From Ceratothoa steindachneri (Eukaryota > Arthropoda > Malacostraca > Isopoda > Cymothoidae): a DNA stretch of 64,000 bases. Both the position numbers and the translations under genes were made by a program. The stretch spans positions 31,937,175-32,001,174 of the forward strand of contig OZ018327.1 of the NCBI GenBank assembly GCA_963969495.1, given 5' to 3'. Below the pieces are notes generated by a model. It worked only from the letters and a program-made list of their open reading frames with translations, was not told the DNA's origin and did no database searches. Shown piece after piece: positions 1 to 9,950 of the stretch. Every line of letters starts with the position of its first letter. Within the stretch, counting starts at the first letter, position 1.

Positions 1-640
1 TGGCCATAAACACAGAGGTACGAACGTTCCTACTACTATCGTGCTGGATGTTTACTCGATCATGTAACTTAGGTTACATTCACGTTCGTACTTGTGAACC
101 CTGTACTTGAGAGTACGAATTAGTCCTGGAGTTTCATAACGTTTTCTTCCTGCCCCAGTATTTCGAGTGGAAGGGGGGGGGAGGGATTTTCTTTCATTTT
201 CTTCATTATTCCTTTCCGTTTTATTAATCTGTAGATGCCACGTTGGTTACATCATTTCCACCCTTTTCTAAAAAATAGGGTTGTTTAGGGGTTGATGGTG
301 GTCCCCAATTTTAAGTGGGGCCCCTTTTTGAGGGGGCAAGTTGATGCAACCGACATAGTCATTCTCATTATAGAGGGGGACGCCCATAAGGAGGAAAGAG
401 GGGTGCTTATGGACCCTATGGGCATAATGACCCCATAATCAGCCCATGTAACCATTCTGGGGTCCTGAGTTACCTAAATCTATGTATAAACAGTCCAGAG
501 TTATGTGTACATGCAGTTGCACACAGGTGCACACGTATTAAATAAACATGTCTTAGAAACCCGAATTTTCCTTCGTAATTTGCATTATGGAAAATTTGGT
601 AGCCACCGTAAGGAGGAGGGGGGAGGGATCGCTGTACCGG
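1..640. other. Unassigned DNA, no gene seen
   Basis: No credible coding region. A 10-bp inverted repeat (GTACGAACGT at 18-27, its complement at 82-91) encloses an AT-rich loop. G runs occur near 171-183, and 300-460 is GC-richer than its surroundings. Short open frames here have no recognisable motif. Confidence 0.6.
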
Positions 641-900
641 GAGAAACTGCCACAACCTACATCTGAAGTGCGAGCCCTTTTTGCCCTAACGCCCGTAGGT
701 GGCTCTGCGAGTTTATATCTTCCACACATTTCCTCTTCCACCATCACCACTTTCGGGCGATAATGCCCTCGTTTGTTATTGCAAGGGAATGTCAGGTGGC
801 ATTTGGAGGTTTGTGTGCCCTTCAGGCCCCAATACCTACAGTGTGCCCACCTTGCCCCAATGCCTGCGAGAGGATCTCGAAGGCGGGGCAAATACCCTTG
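640..900 (-). repeat. Dispersed repeat family C, copy 1
   Basis: Read on the minus strand, this segment shares a roughly 36-base core (about 72% identical by eye) with the sequence just before the 30-bp minisatellite at 20.26 kb; both conceptually translate to an EPPTG(V/I)RA motif. Further along it carries two loose copies of the same 30-base unit (GGCATTGGGG and GGTATTGGGGCCTG). A third locus at 8.34-8.60 kb has similar units. The 147-residue minus-strand frame over it (553-996) looks incidental, ending in AAT-repeat isoleucines. Confidence 0.5.
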
Positions 901-929
901 CTGATTTTTTATTATTCGGTTTAAATAAA

Positions 930-967
930 GAGTAATAATAATAATAATAAGAATAATAATAATAATC
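930..967. repeat. (AAT)n microsatellite
   Basis: Imperfect run of AAT/TAA trinucleotides with one interruption, directly beside the start of family A copy 1. Confidence 0.9.
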
Positions 968-987
968 TTCATAATTATAATAACAGT

Positions 988-1440
988 AATAACCAATCAA
1001 TGGCTTCGCCACTGCCCCCTACGAGGGGAGCTTGCGCTTCGCTGCTAAAATTAAAATTTACAATCTAAAATAAAGCAGCCATGGTTAAATTTTTATAAAT
1101 TTTCTGAACTTCGCCAATTATAATAATTTTAAAAAGTAACTAAATTCCCCCCCCCCCTTTCAAAATATCACGTTGCTAAAATATAGTTATAGAAGAAGAT
1201 ATAGAAAAATAAATTTTCTGAACTTCACCATTTGTAATTCTTTGGGTTTTAAAAATTCACAAAATTTCGATACTTCTATTTATTTTTTAACTTCACCATT
1301 TTGTTTTTTGATATATAAAAAGAATTATTAAAAATATCTTTGATAAAAAACATAAGTCATAACCAAACTAAGATGAAATTATTATTCAAATACTAAAAAA
1401 AATCCCCTTCTTAAATTATAGAGTTAGTGATGATGATTAA
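988..1440 (+). repeat. Dispersed repeat family A, copy 1 (longest)
   Basis: The same sequence recurs at 12.05-12.25 kb and 33.52-33.92 kb. Landmarks in order are a GC-rich head (CTTCGCCACTGCCCCC, then GGGGAGCTTGCGCTTCGCT), CAGCCATGGTTAAATTT, a C-run near 1147, TATCACGTTGCTAAAAT, and a tail ending ATAGAGTTAGTGATGATGAT. Copies 1 and 3 both end in a GAT-rich run, which resembles the simple tail of a SINE or other retroposed sequence. No coding capacity; superfamily not identified. Confidence 0.75.
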
Positions 1441-1758
1441 TTAATGTTTTCTTTAGTTACTTGCACTGAGAGAAGGCTAGATGTAAGAGCTAGACTTTCA
1501 ATGCGCTCTTGAAGGCACCAAGAGTGAGAGAAAAAGGTGTTACGGCCGGCAGTTCATTCCACGTCTTAAGAGCACATATTAAAAAAGGGAAGGGGCACGG
1601 ATGCAGCACAAAGAACTACGAAGTACACGCAAATGAGAGAAACAGACTGAACATAATGGCTTCTGGTGTCGGGAGAGGTGCAGCGAACAGGACAGATTAG
1701 GATGGGGACGGGGGTATTTAGCGGAATTCCACCTGAGTGCTCAAATCATGTCGATAAA
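1441..1758. other. Unassigned spacer
   Basis: A 63-codon open frame at 1509-1700 has no recognisable domain and no support. Nothing else seen. Confidence 0.5.
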
Positions 1759-2410
1759 TTACACATACACAAATATGTGAACATTAATAGTGACTTTTTC
1801 CCCATATAAAAATATGTGAAGATCATCGGCGACGATGTTCACAAACACAAACATGTGAACATCATTGGTGATGATTTACACACACAAATATGTACATATC
1901 ATGGGCGATGATTTCCAGATACACAAATATTCGAACATCATAGGCAATGATTTACACATATACAAATATGTAAACATACACAAATATGTGCATATCATGG
2001 GCGATGATTTCCAGATATACAAATATTTGAACATCATCGCCAATGGTTTACACATATACAAATATGTAAACATCATTGGCTTTGATTTCCAGATACACAA
2101 ATATTGGAACATCATTGGTGAGGATTTGCACATACACAAATATGTGCATATCATGGGCGATGATTTCCAGATACACAAATATTTGAACATCATTGACGAT
2201 GATTTACACATATACAAATATGTAAACATACACAAATATGTGCATATCATGGGCGATGATTTCCAGATACACAAATATTTGAACATCATTGACGATGATT
2301 TACACATATACAAATATGTAAACATACACAAATATGTGCATATCATGGGCGATGATTTCCAGATACACAAATATTTGAACATCATTGACGATGTTTTACA
2401 CATACCGTAT
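1759..2410 (+). repeat. 96-bp tandem satellite, open on both strands
   Basis: Tandem array built on CACAAATATGTG...ATCATNGGCGATGATTT. The last three units (from about 2140) are near-identical 96-bp blocks, each made of three related sub-units of about 27-36 bp; earlier units are more diverged. Because 96 is divisible by three, the array reads as a 199-residue frame (1865-2464, plus; repeated HKYVHIMGDDFQ then HKYLNIIDDDLH) and a 183-residue frame (1876-2427, minus). The strict periodicity and the dual opening argue against a protein gene. Confidence 0.85.
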
Positions 2411-3639
2411 ATTTCAGGCATCTCCACAAAAATGGGTTCTATAGTCGAATGTTTTTTGCACTAAATGCCTTGAATTGTTTCCGCCTCCAAATTTAATATT
2501 ATCTAAAGTTTCCTCTAATAAATTAGTACATGGTGGCTTTAAAATGCAGCTGCCATACGGAAATCTCATAACAATCTCATTTGATAAATAAATTAGTTTT
2601 TTTTACTATAAATTTCATTCAAAAGATAAAAAGTTATACTTTTTTTTAAGTAATAATCTCTTTTAATAAAAAACTATCGCCTATTAAATGGCTTCACGAC
2701 TTTTAAGGCTCCCTGTAGTTAAATAACTATGTGCCATTATACTAGTCTTAACAGCGCATGCGTGTAGCCTTCACGGCGGCTGCCATACGCTGTTAATATC
2801 TTCGGTACGGAAGCCACGTTAATCAGTAGGTTCCCTAAACTGATACCCTTGGTTCGGATCACACATTAATCAATAGAGCCCAGGTAAGAAAGAAGAAACA
2901 GCTTAAATGACTAGGAATCAGCGGTAAAATCGCTTAATTTTCTTTTTTTTTATCTTCCCAGCATAATGACATTTCTCCCCATGTTTAGATACTACATAGT
3001 CTGAATAAGCACGAAGTAAGCCCTTGTATGTATACAAGGACACATATTTTATTATTACTATTCCAAGAAAAAAATTAATGTTTCAACTTTCATACCTACA
3101 TAGTTACGTCCGTACTTGAGCGTTTGTGTATGCTTATGAACGCATGCAAACTCTCATCGAAGACTGTTAATCATTAGTTATTTCGACATACCGTTTATGC
3201 ATTAACTTTTATTGGGGGTTGGTAGCTAAACCATGGTTGTTAAACCCAGTATCTGGGCCATTTAATCGCTTCGGAAGTTGAGTGGACACGGAATGGAACG
3301 GGTTCACAGTGTAGGTTAATGATGAAGAACGCCCGGCTTTGGTCTAAAACAGAACCACGGATCTTAACGAATAAAGAGCGAGAGAATGACGCAATAGACA
3401 TACTACACAGAGGTCGTGGAAAAAAAACCCCGCCTCGACACAGATTTGGAGATGCAAATGTCAAACTAGGCAGGGCTTTCACTTGGACACACGCTGGGGT
3501 ATTAGTATTATTTTTTATGTTACTGTTACTTGCTACTTCTGCTATTATTACTACGAGGGAAGAAAGCCAAGCAAAGATTATTTAATTCGATCATAATTAA
3601 AACAAGGGGGGAAGGAGACCTTTCGTATTTATTTGCTTT
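2411..3639. other. Unassigned DNA with an intron-like signal
   Basis: AT-rich at 2460-2700. At 2753-2764 lies AGCGCATGCGTG, close to the NRF1 consensus. An intron-like donor and acceptor pair follows at 2884-2961. Open frames at 3240-3585 on either strand overlap and show no recognisable domain. Confidence 0.45.
2884..2961 (+). other. Intron-like segment (78 bp)
   Basis: CAG followed by GTAAGA at 2884 is a textbook 5' splice site. The segment ends with a long pyrimidine tract and TCTTCCCAG at 2961, a textbook acceptor. Joining the flanks gives only a short open frame (stops about 45 bases upstream and 25 bases downstream), so any spliced product would be noncoding or UTR. A chance match is possible in so large a window. 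Confidence 0.3.
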
Positions 3640-4390
3640 CTTTTCAACATTTGTGTACCAACGGAGATCATGAGTAACATAGGTCTGAAACTTGCTTGTT
3701 CTGGTGGTTGAGGGTTGTTGTAGCGTTCGTGTTATTCTGCTTGTTATGAATTTTGTAATTAATTTATATGTTGCAAATAAGGGTCTGATTGGCTTATAAT
3801 TCTTTAGGTCTCTCCTATCGCCTTTTTTTTTCAAAGGAAGTAACATAGAAGAAATGGACCATACCATTGCAATCCTACTTTTTCTTAAACAATTTGTAAA
3901 CAGACTCGCTACTAGTTGTAGCGTTCGTGTTATTCTGCTTGTTATGACTTTTGTAATTAATTTATCTGTTGCAAATAATGGTCTGATTGGCTTATAATTC
4001 TTTAAGTCTCCCCTATCGCTTTTTTTTCTCAAAGGAAGAAATGTACCATATCTTTGTAATCCTACTTTTCCTTAAACATTTTTTTTTAAATAGACTCGCT
4101 ACTAGGTGAGCGAAAACATTCCAACCTGGTTTTTATAAGGTTGATTCGATTGTAACTCCATCCTTCCATTAATTGTGATGACTTATGCGATGGGTAGCAG
4201 TCGCCAGATGGGAGTTGTATAAAATAAACAACTCTCCAGGCGCTTTGCCCTTTTCCATGCACTTAAGTGCGTGCAAAGTCTCGTCCTTCTTTACTGGCGA
4301 GGTCTTCTCATTTCTTGAGAAATTGCCTGCCGGTGTATGGTTGGCATTAATTTCCTACAGTACCTGATAGAATTCGTCAACTCTTTCATT
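3640..4390 (-). pseudogene. RTE-type LINE reverse transcriptase relic (linker and N-terminal RT)
   Basis: Reverse transcriptase copies LINE RNA into the target site. On the minus strand from about 4390 downward, the frames read NERVDEFYQVL, then KCMEKGKAPGE, then KKGDRRDLKNYKPI and YKLITKFITSRITRTLQQP, then a decayed NQPPEQASFRP. These match the order in RTE-group RTs (KMKNGKAPGED, KKGDRADLKNYRPISLL, LYKLFTKIITNRL, QPxEQAGFR). Downstream RT motifs, including the YADD box, are not visible. A 190-200 bp stretch coding for KKGDRRDLKNYKP...ITRTLQ is duplicated in tandem, giving a false 168-residue frame at 3526-4032. The linker continues toward 4702 (TTLKDR motif), and the endonuclease part lies beyond the family B insertion at 5460-5895, so one split element is likely. 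Confidence 0.8.
3717..4105. repeat. Tandem duplication inside the RTE relic
   Basis: Two adjacent copies (3717-3915 and 3916-4105; start-to-start distance 198 bases) share GTAGCGTTCGTGTTATTCTG at one end and ACTCGCTACTAG at the other. Small indels separate them. The copy lies within coding sequence, so it postdates loss of function. Confidence 0.85.
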
Positions 4391-4702
4391 GATCTTTAAT
4401 ATTTGTAATTTTTCCCTCTATCTTTTAGTGTTGTAATTTGCTGTCGGCAAATTGTTGTGTTTTTATCCGTTTTGTTGTATTTTTTCCATTAGATTAATTT
4501 TTTTGTGTTCTATCACAGTTGTTTATTTTAAAAAAGTTTGTTGACTTTAGTATATTCGATATTTTTCTCTAATTGTTCCATTTCTTCTCATTTTTGGCCT
4601 TTTGACTATGTCTTTTGGTTGCGTGACATATTTCTGCTCGATGATCTTGTATCAGTATTATTTGTCAAAGCACATTTTAAAACAGTTTATATTATTGTGG
4701 TA

Positions 4703-5352
4703 GTTTTTAGTCGCGTGTATACGAGTCTATAAGTTGCTATATCGATCCGTAGGTTGACGGTCGGATGGTAACCATTTTACTTTTCAATTTCTTTGGCAAT
4801 AACATCGTAACTATTCGGCCGATTCTAACGAAATTTAAACCCACATGTTGTTTTACATTCTTTTTTGAAGGATATAATTGCTAAGGTCCTACCAAGGTTA
4901 GTCAGGGAATTATTTGGCAATAACTTCGTAACTATTCGGCCGATTCTAACGAAATTTGAAATCCTCATGTCGTTTTATGTTTTCTTTCGAATGGTATAAT
5001 GGCCAAGGTCCTCCCGAGATTAGTCCGGGAATTATTTGGCAATAACTTTGTAACTGTTCGGCCGACTTTAACGAAATTTGAAGCCCTCATGTCGTTTTAT
5101 ATTCTCTTTCGAATGATATAATGGTCAGGGTCCTTCCAAGGTTATTCCAAAAATTAGTTGGCAATAACTTCATAACTAGTGGGCCGATTCTAACGAAATT
5201 TGAAACCCTTATATTGTTTTATATTCTCTTTCGAATGATATAATTGCCCTAACTATGGGTCGGATTGCCGCACTTTTTGAAAGTTTTAAATGTCGTAAGG
5301 TCATAAGTCAGAAATATTGAAAGCATGTGACTTAGTTCTGTTGATCTTGTTT
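4703..5352 (+). mobile_element. Family B element, copy 1, with four 122-bp internal units
   Basis: Left end TTTTTAGTCGCGTG, then TCGGATGGTAACCATTTTAC, then four tandem units each carrying TAACTATTCGGCCGATTCTAACG or a close variant (at about 4811, 4932, 5054 and 5176; spacing 121-122), then a right end with GCATGTGACTT and GATCTTGTTT. The left AGTCGCGTG and right CACGYGACT motifs are inverted to each other. It separates the RT and endonuclease parts of the RTE relic, so it is probably a later insertion. No coding capacity. Other copies lie at 13.1, 19.8, 36.2, 47.6 and 47.8 kb. Confidence 0.8.
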
Positions 5353-5459
5353 AATGAACATTTGGTCACATGATCATGAAGAATCATTATAATTGTCTGT
5401 TAAACCAATTTAGAATGAGTTTAGGTTACTTTAAATACAAAGGCTTTGTGAGTTTGTTC

Positions 5460-5895
5460 TCAAACTTCTGAATTTGTTTCTCTTTCTTGGCTTAGATCTA
5501 TTTCGATCTTGGTCCCGAGTAATCTGTGATCGCTACCATTGGTGAAGAAACTGATAATTGATATGATCTTTATGCAATTTTCTCTGTTTAACAGTACAGA
5601 ATCGACTTCTTTTTTACCATTTGGTCCCATCCGTGTCCCTTTTCTGCTTTCTCTGTTCCAGAAGGAGTTCATCATACAAAGGTTTGCTCCTTCTGCAGAT
5701 TGTAGAAATCTGTTTTCAACCTCCCTCTCCCTCACTTACTCTGAATTTCACTACTGATCTACTATCGTGTCATTGTCCTCCCATCTTTGCATTAAATTCA
5801 CCCATAACCATCTTGAACTTATGGTTTCCTTGTGTATGTCCATTCTTGGATACTGCACAGAAGTTCTCACGTCTTCATCTAAATGGGATGTTGTA
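5460..5895 (-). pseudogene. RTE-type LINE endonuclease relic
   Basis: This is the apurinic-like endonuclease part of an RTE LINE, which nicks the target DNA. The minus strand shows a decayed KMVMGEFNAKMGGQ (family VxGDFNAKxG) near 5800, then an open frame 5735-5460 with FLQSAEGANLCMMNSF, GPNGKKEVDSVLLNRE and FTNGSDHRLLGTKIEIDL. SDHR(L) is the conserved catalytic C-terminal motif, and the order matches endonucleases annotated as craniofacial development protein 2-like in animal genomes. A frame change and stops lie between the two blocks. It belongs with the RT relic at 3640-4390. The overlapping plus-strand frames at 5539-5896 are antisense. Confidence 0.8.
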
Positions 5896-6139
5896 GGTCC
5901 ATAGGCCTACTGCATTTGATATTTAAATTACTAGTTTGATTAGTTTCTATCAGGTATTCCTATAATTTCTCTGTTATAAATAATGTAATGGCATATGGCA
6001 TAAGTCTTATGTCACTATTATGTATGTCATTTCTACCTTCATAAAAGAGTATGTAATCGCTTGCCAATTGTGTGGTTCTTTCTCCTTTCATCCGCTGGGG
6101 TCATGATGGTCCATGCTGTCCTTTTAAGGTCTTTATCTA
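5896..6139. other. Unassigned spacer
   Basis: AT-rich with no recognised motif; may be the 5' remainder of the RTE relic. Confidence 0.4.
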
Positions 6140-8085
6140 TTTTGCTAGTATATTTTGCTAGTTTTCGAGCTTAGTGTCTTCCTCTAGTATATTTTACTAG
6201 TTTTAGAGCTTAGTGTCTTCGTCTAGTGTCTTCCTCTAGTATATTTTACTAGTTTTAAAGCTTAGTGTCTTCCTTTAGTATCTACTTCTAGTTCGTCGAG
6301 ATTAGTGTCTTTTTCTAGGGTCTCCTTTTAGTATCTGATTCTAGTTCCTCGAAGAGTTAGTGTCTTCTTGCGTCTTCATCTAATATCTTCTTCTAGTTCG
6401 TCGAGCTGTCTTCTTCTAGTGTCTTCCTCCAATATCTTTTATTTCGTCGATCCTTGCCTTCTTCTAGCTCGTAGAGCTTCATGTCTTCTAGCGTCTTCCT
6501 ATAGTATATTTCTTCTAGTTCGTCGAGCTTCATGTCTTCTAGCGTCTTCCTCTAGTATATTCTTCTAGTTCGTCGAGATTCATATCTTCTAGCGTCTTCC
6601 TCTACTATATTCTTCTGGTTCGTCGAGATTCATATCTTCTAGCGTCTTCTTCTAGTATATTCTTCTAATTCGTCGAGCTTCATATCTTCTAGCGTCTTCC
6701 TCTAGTATATTCTTCTAGTTCGTCGAGATTCATATCTTCTAGCGTCTTCCTCTAGTATATTCTTCTAGTTCGTCGAGCTTCATATCTTCTAGCGTCTTCC
6801 TCTAGTATATTCTTCTAGTTCGTCGAGATTCATATCTTCTAGCGTCTTCCTCTAGTATATTTTTCTGTTTCGTCGAGATTCATATCTTCTAGCGTCTTCC
6901 TCAAGTATATTCTTCTGGTTCGTCGAGATTCATATCTTCTATCGTCTTCCGCTAGTATATTCTCCTAGTTCGTCGAACTTCATATCTTCTAGCGTCTTCC
7001 TCTAGTATATTCTTCTAGTTCGTCGAGATTCATATCTTCTAGCGTCTTCCTCTAGTATATTCTTCTGGTTCATCGAGATTCATATCTTCTAGCGTCTTCC
7101 TCTAGTATATTCTTCTAGTTCGTCGAGATTCACATCTTCTAGCGTCTTTCTCTAGTATATTCTTCTAGTTCGTCAAGATTCATATCTTCTATCATCTTCC
7201 TCTAGTATATTCTTCTGGTTCGTCGATATTCATATCTTCTAGCGTCTTCCTCTAGTATATTCTTCTAGTTCGTCGAGATTCATATCTTCTAGCGTCTTCC
7301 TCTAGTATATTCTTCTAGTTCATCGAGCTTCATATCTTCTAGCGTCTTCCTCTAGTATATTCTTCTAGTTCGTCGAGATTCATATCTTCTAGCGTCTTCC
7401 TCTAGTATATTTTTCTGTTTCGTCGAGATTCATATCTTCTAGCGTCTTCCTCAAGTATATTCTTCTGGTTCGTCGAGATTCATATCTTCTATCGTCTTCC
7501 GCTAGTATATTCTCCTAGTTCGTCGAACTTCATATCTTCTAGCGTCTTCCTCTAGTATATTCTTCTAGTTCGTCGAGCTTCATATCTTCTAGCGTCTTCC
7601 TCTAGTATATTCTTCTAGTTCGTCGAGATTCATATCTTCTAGCGTCTTCCTCTAGTATATTTTTCTGTTTCGTCGAGATTCATATCTTCTAGCGTCTTCC
7701 TCAAGTATATTCTTCTGGTTCGTCGAGATTCATATCTTCTATCGTCTTCCGCTAGTATATTCTCCTAGTTCGTCGAACTTCATATCTTCTAGCGTCTTCC
7801 TCTAGTATATTCTTCTAGTTCGGCGAAATTCATATCTTCTAGCGTCTTCCTCTAGTATATTTTTCTGGTTCGTCGAGATTCATATCTTCTAGCGTCTTCC
7901 TCTAGTATATTCTTCTAGTTCGTCGAGCTTCATATCTTCTAGCGTCTCCATCTAGTATATTCTTCTGGTTCGTCGAGATTCATATCTTCTAGCGTCTTCC
8001 TCTAGTATATTCTTCTAGTTCGTCGAGATTCATATCTTCTAGCGTCTTCCTCTAGTATATTCTTCTAGTTCGTCGAGCTTAGTTT
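6140..8085 (+). repeat. 50-bp minisatellite with higher-order structure
   Basis: From about 6470 the unit is exactly 50 bases (TTCTAGTTCGTCGAGATTCA, then TATCTTCTAGCGTCTTCC, then TCTAGTATAT), about 32 copies; 6140-6470 holds shorter, older degenerate units. A run of three variant units, marked by TTTTCTGTTTCG, CTCAAGTATATT and CCGCTAGTATATTCTCC, recurs starting at 6861, 7411 and 7661, that is 11 and 5 units apart, so blocks of units were copied together. It ends abruptly at CGTCGAGCTTAG near 8085. Stops interrupt coding. Confidence 0.92.
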
Positions 8086-8339
8086 CACTTCAGTGTTTTC
8101 GAATCATGTAGTAAATAGTCAAGGTAGTTTATGGTGGGTAAGCCTCTTCCTTTAACCCTGGTATTCCTAGTTCCTGAGGCTCTCCGGCTTACCTCTTACA
8201 GCCGTGGACAGGGGTTCGATCGCCTCCGGTTAGCTAGGGCCGCCGCGTTCTTTGGTGTACATTTTTTCCTCGAATTTAAAACGCAATAGCAACGAGGCGG
8301 TGTCAAAAAGTAAGGAACAATGTTCGAAAAAAATAGCGA
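8086..8339. other. Unassigned spacer with a B-box-like motif
   Basis: GGGGTTCGATCGCC near 8210 resembles a pol III B box (GGTTCGANTCC) with one mismatch. No A box or cloverleaf was found, so a tRNA-derived origin is only possible. Confidence 0.3.
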
Positions 8340-8640
8340 AGGGAATATATACAGTCACATACCCCCCTTCCCCCCCGAAGGCATTGGGGTCTCTGGGGAA
8401 ACAACTGGAGGCATTGGGTCCGCTAGAGGTACCATTCCACCAGGTTTTAGTTGTAGCAGCGGCGACCTGAGAGAGGAAGACCCAGTTTCTCTTGGGGCAC
8501 TGAGGTCGGGAGGGCGCGTCGCTCCACCAGGATTCAGTTGTATGGAGGGGCATAGCAGCTCCACCCAGCCCCCCACCACATGCGGGGCTGGGGCATACAA
8601 TCATGGAGGTAATAAAAAACCCTCAACTTTGGCCCATTTT
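8340..8640 (+). repeat. Family C-like GC-rich segment, copy 2
   Basis: Contains two adjacent 30-base units beginning AGGCATTGGG (at about 8378 and 8408), followed by repeated CCACCAGG(T/A)TT(T/C)AGTTGTA blocks. The same 30-base period and GGNATTGGGG core occur at 0.64-0.90 kb and in the 20.28-kb minisatellite. Overlapping frames on both strands (109 and 124 residues) are glycine/proline-rich and look like by-products of this composition. Confidence 0.45.
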
Positions 8641-8649
8641 GACCGGTGA

Positions 8650-9654
8650 CATTGATTCTCCGATCCACAAACAAGCATGTAAAAAAGGACTAAAAAATTC
8701 CGAGACAGACTGACGAATTTGCTCTAATTTCCCTTACCTCCCCTTTTCCAAATCTCAAATTCCAATCCTCCCTTTCTGAACACACCCCGTATCAGAATAG
8801 TTTTTATTCTCACCCACTGCTCCAAACCGCTATTACACCCTTTCATCCGCCACACACACTCGCACACGCATATAAATACATATTCTCAAAAGAAGTACCC
8901 ACAAAAACGAAAAATAACAATGAATTCAAATAAAAAGTAAAAAAAAACTAGTTTGGATTTTCGAAAAAAGAAAACTGCCTTTTTTTTCGGGAATTCTGGT
9001 CAAATAATCCTCGTTTTCTGCGAGCCTCGCTTTGTGCGATGCTAAACTATTATAAAATAGCGTTTAAGAGCACAAATTTCTCCCAAATTGGGAAAAGCGA
9101 GTGCATTGTCCATATTTTTTTTTCAATTTTGCTTATTGTCCATTTTCGCTCAACCCGTTCCACTTAAATGGAGACAAGTTGAGGTTAGTTTAAAGTAAGG
9201 TAGATGAAAAAAAGAAAATAAAAAAGGCAAGAAAACTAAAAATAGAAGGGTAAAAGAGTTATCTTCATTGAACCTTGTAAAGAAACGCCGGCTCTCGGGA
9301 AAAATTGAACAGTCACAGGATTTTTCTCTTTCAATCTTTCTAACACACATACCTACACGCAGTTTCCCATGAGTCTGTACATAGTAAAAATTGAGGGTGT
9401 AGTTATATTGTCATGTTGTTGTTATCTGAGTTATGTGGATAGTGTGAATAAAAGGTATGTATGTGGTCAGGGTCTTTTTTTTAAAGGTTTACCCTTTTCT
9501 TAATCAGATTTTAATCGGTTTTTCTCTCACACATACGCGCACACACAAAATTACCTGCCATGATACACCTTTATCATCGCCATATATGTAAACGCCCCTA
9601 TTTTAATAACCTAATTAGCCCTTTATGTACGTTTCCTTCTAGTCTCTTATATGT
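8650..9654. other. Unassigned AT-rich DNA
   Basis: No domain recognised on either strand; some A-runs and short CA-rich patches. Nothing supported. Confidence 0.5.
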
Positions 9655-9950
9655 AGCCAGCCTCAGTGTGTGTAAGCCTCTAGCCTCTATGGGGGTGTTG
9701 GCTTCTAGCATTTGTGTATGATTCAAGGTTTTGTGTTTTCAAGCCTCTGTGTATAAACTTCTCATGTCTATGTATGCTTCTCTAACTGCCTCTGTGTGTA
9801 AACTTCTCAAGTCTATGTATGCTTCTCTACCTGCCTATTTGTGTTGACTCCTAGCCTCTGTGTATAAACTTCTCAAGTCTATGTATGCTTCTCTACCTGC
9901 CTCTGTGCGTTAACTTCTAGCCTCTATGTATGCTTCTCTACCTGTTCGTA
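9655..9950 (+). repeat. Degenerate minisatellite, about 57-60 bp
   Basis: Repeated GCCTCTGTGTATAAACTTCT followed by CAAGTCTATGTATGCTTCTCTACCTG, with some shortened units; about five copies. Confidence 0.75.

Noticed and set aside
3526..4032. 168-residue minus frame with a twice-repeated KKxDRxDLKNYKPI motif as a possible novel repeat protein
   Set aside because: It is a tandem DNA duplication inside a dead RTE reverse transcriptase; the motif is the LINE RT sequence itself.
6470..8085. CRISPR-like array at 50-base spacing
   Set aside because: All 50 bases are repeated; there is no repeat-spacer division and no cas genes.
8230..8649. Overlapping 124-, 109- and 81-residue frames, Gly/Pro-rich
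   Set aside because: They are GC-rich family C-like repeat sequence open on both strands, with no conserved domain.
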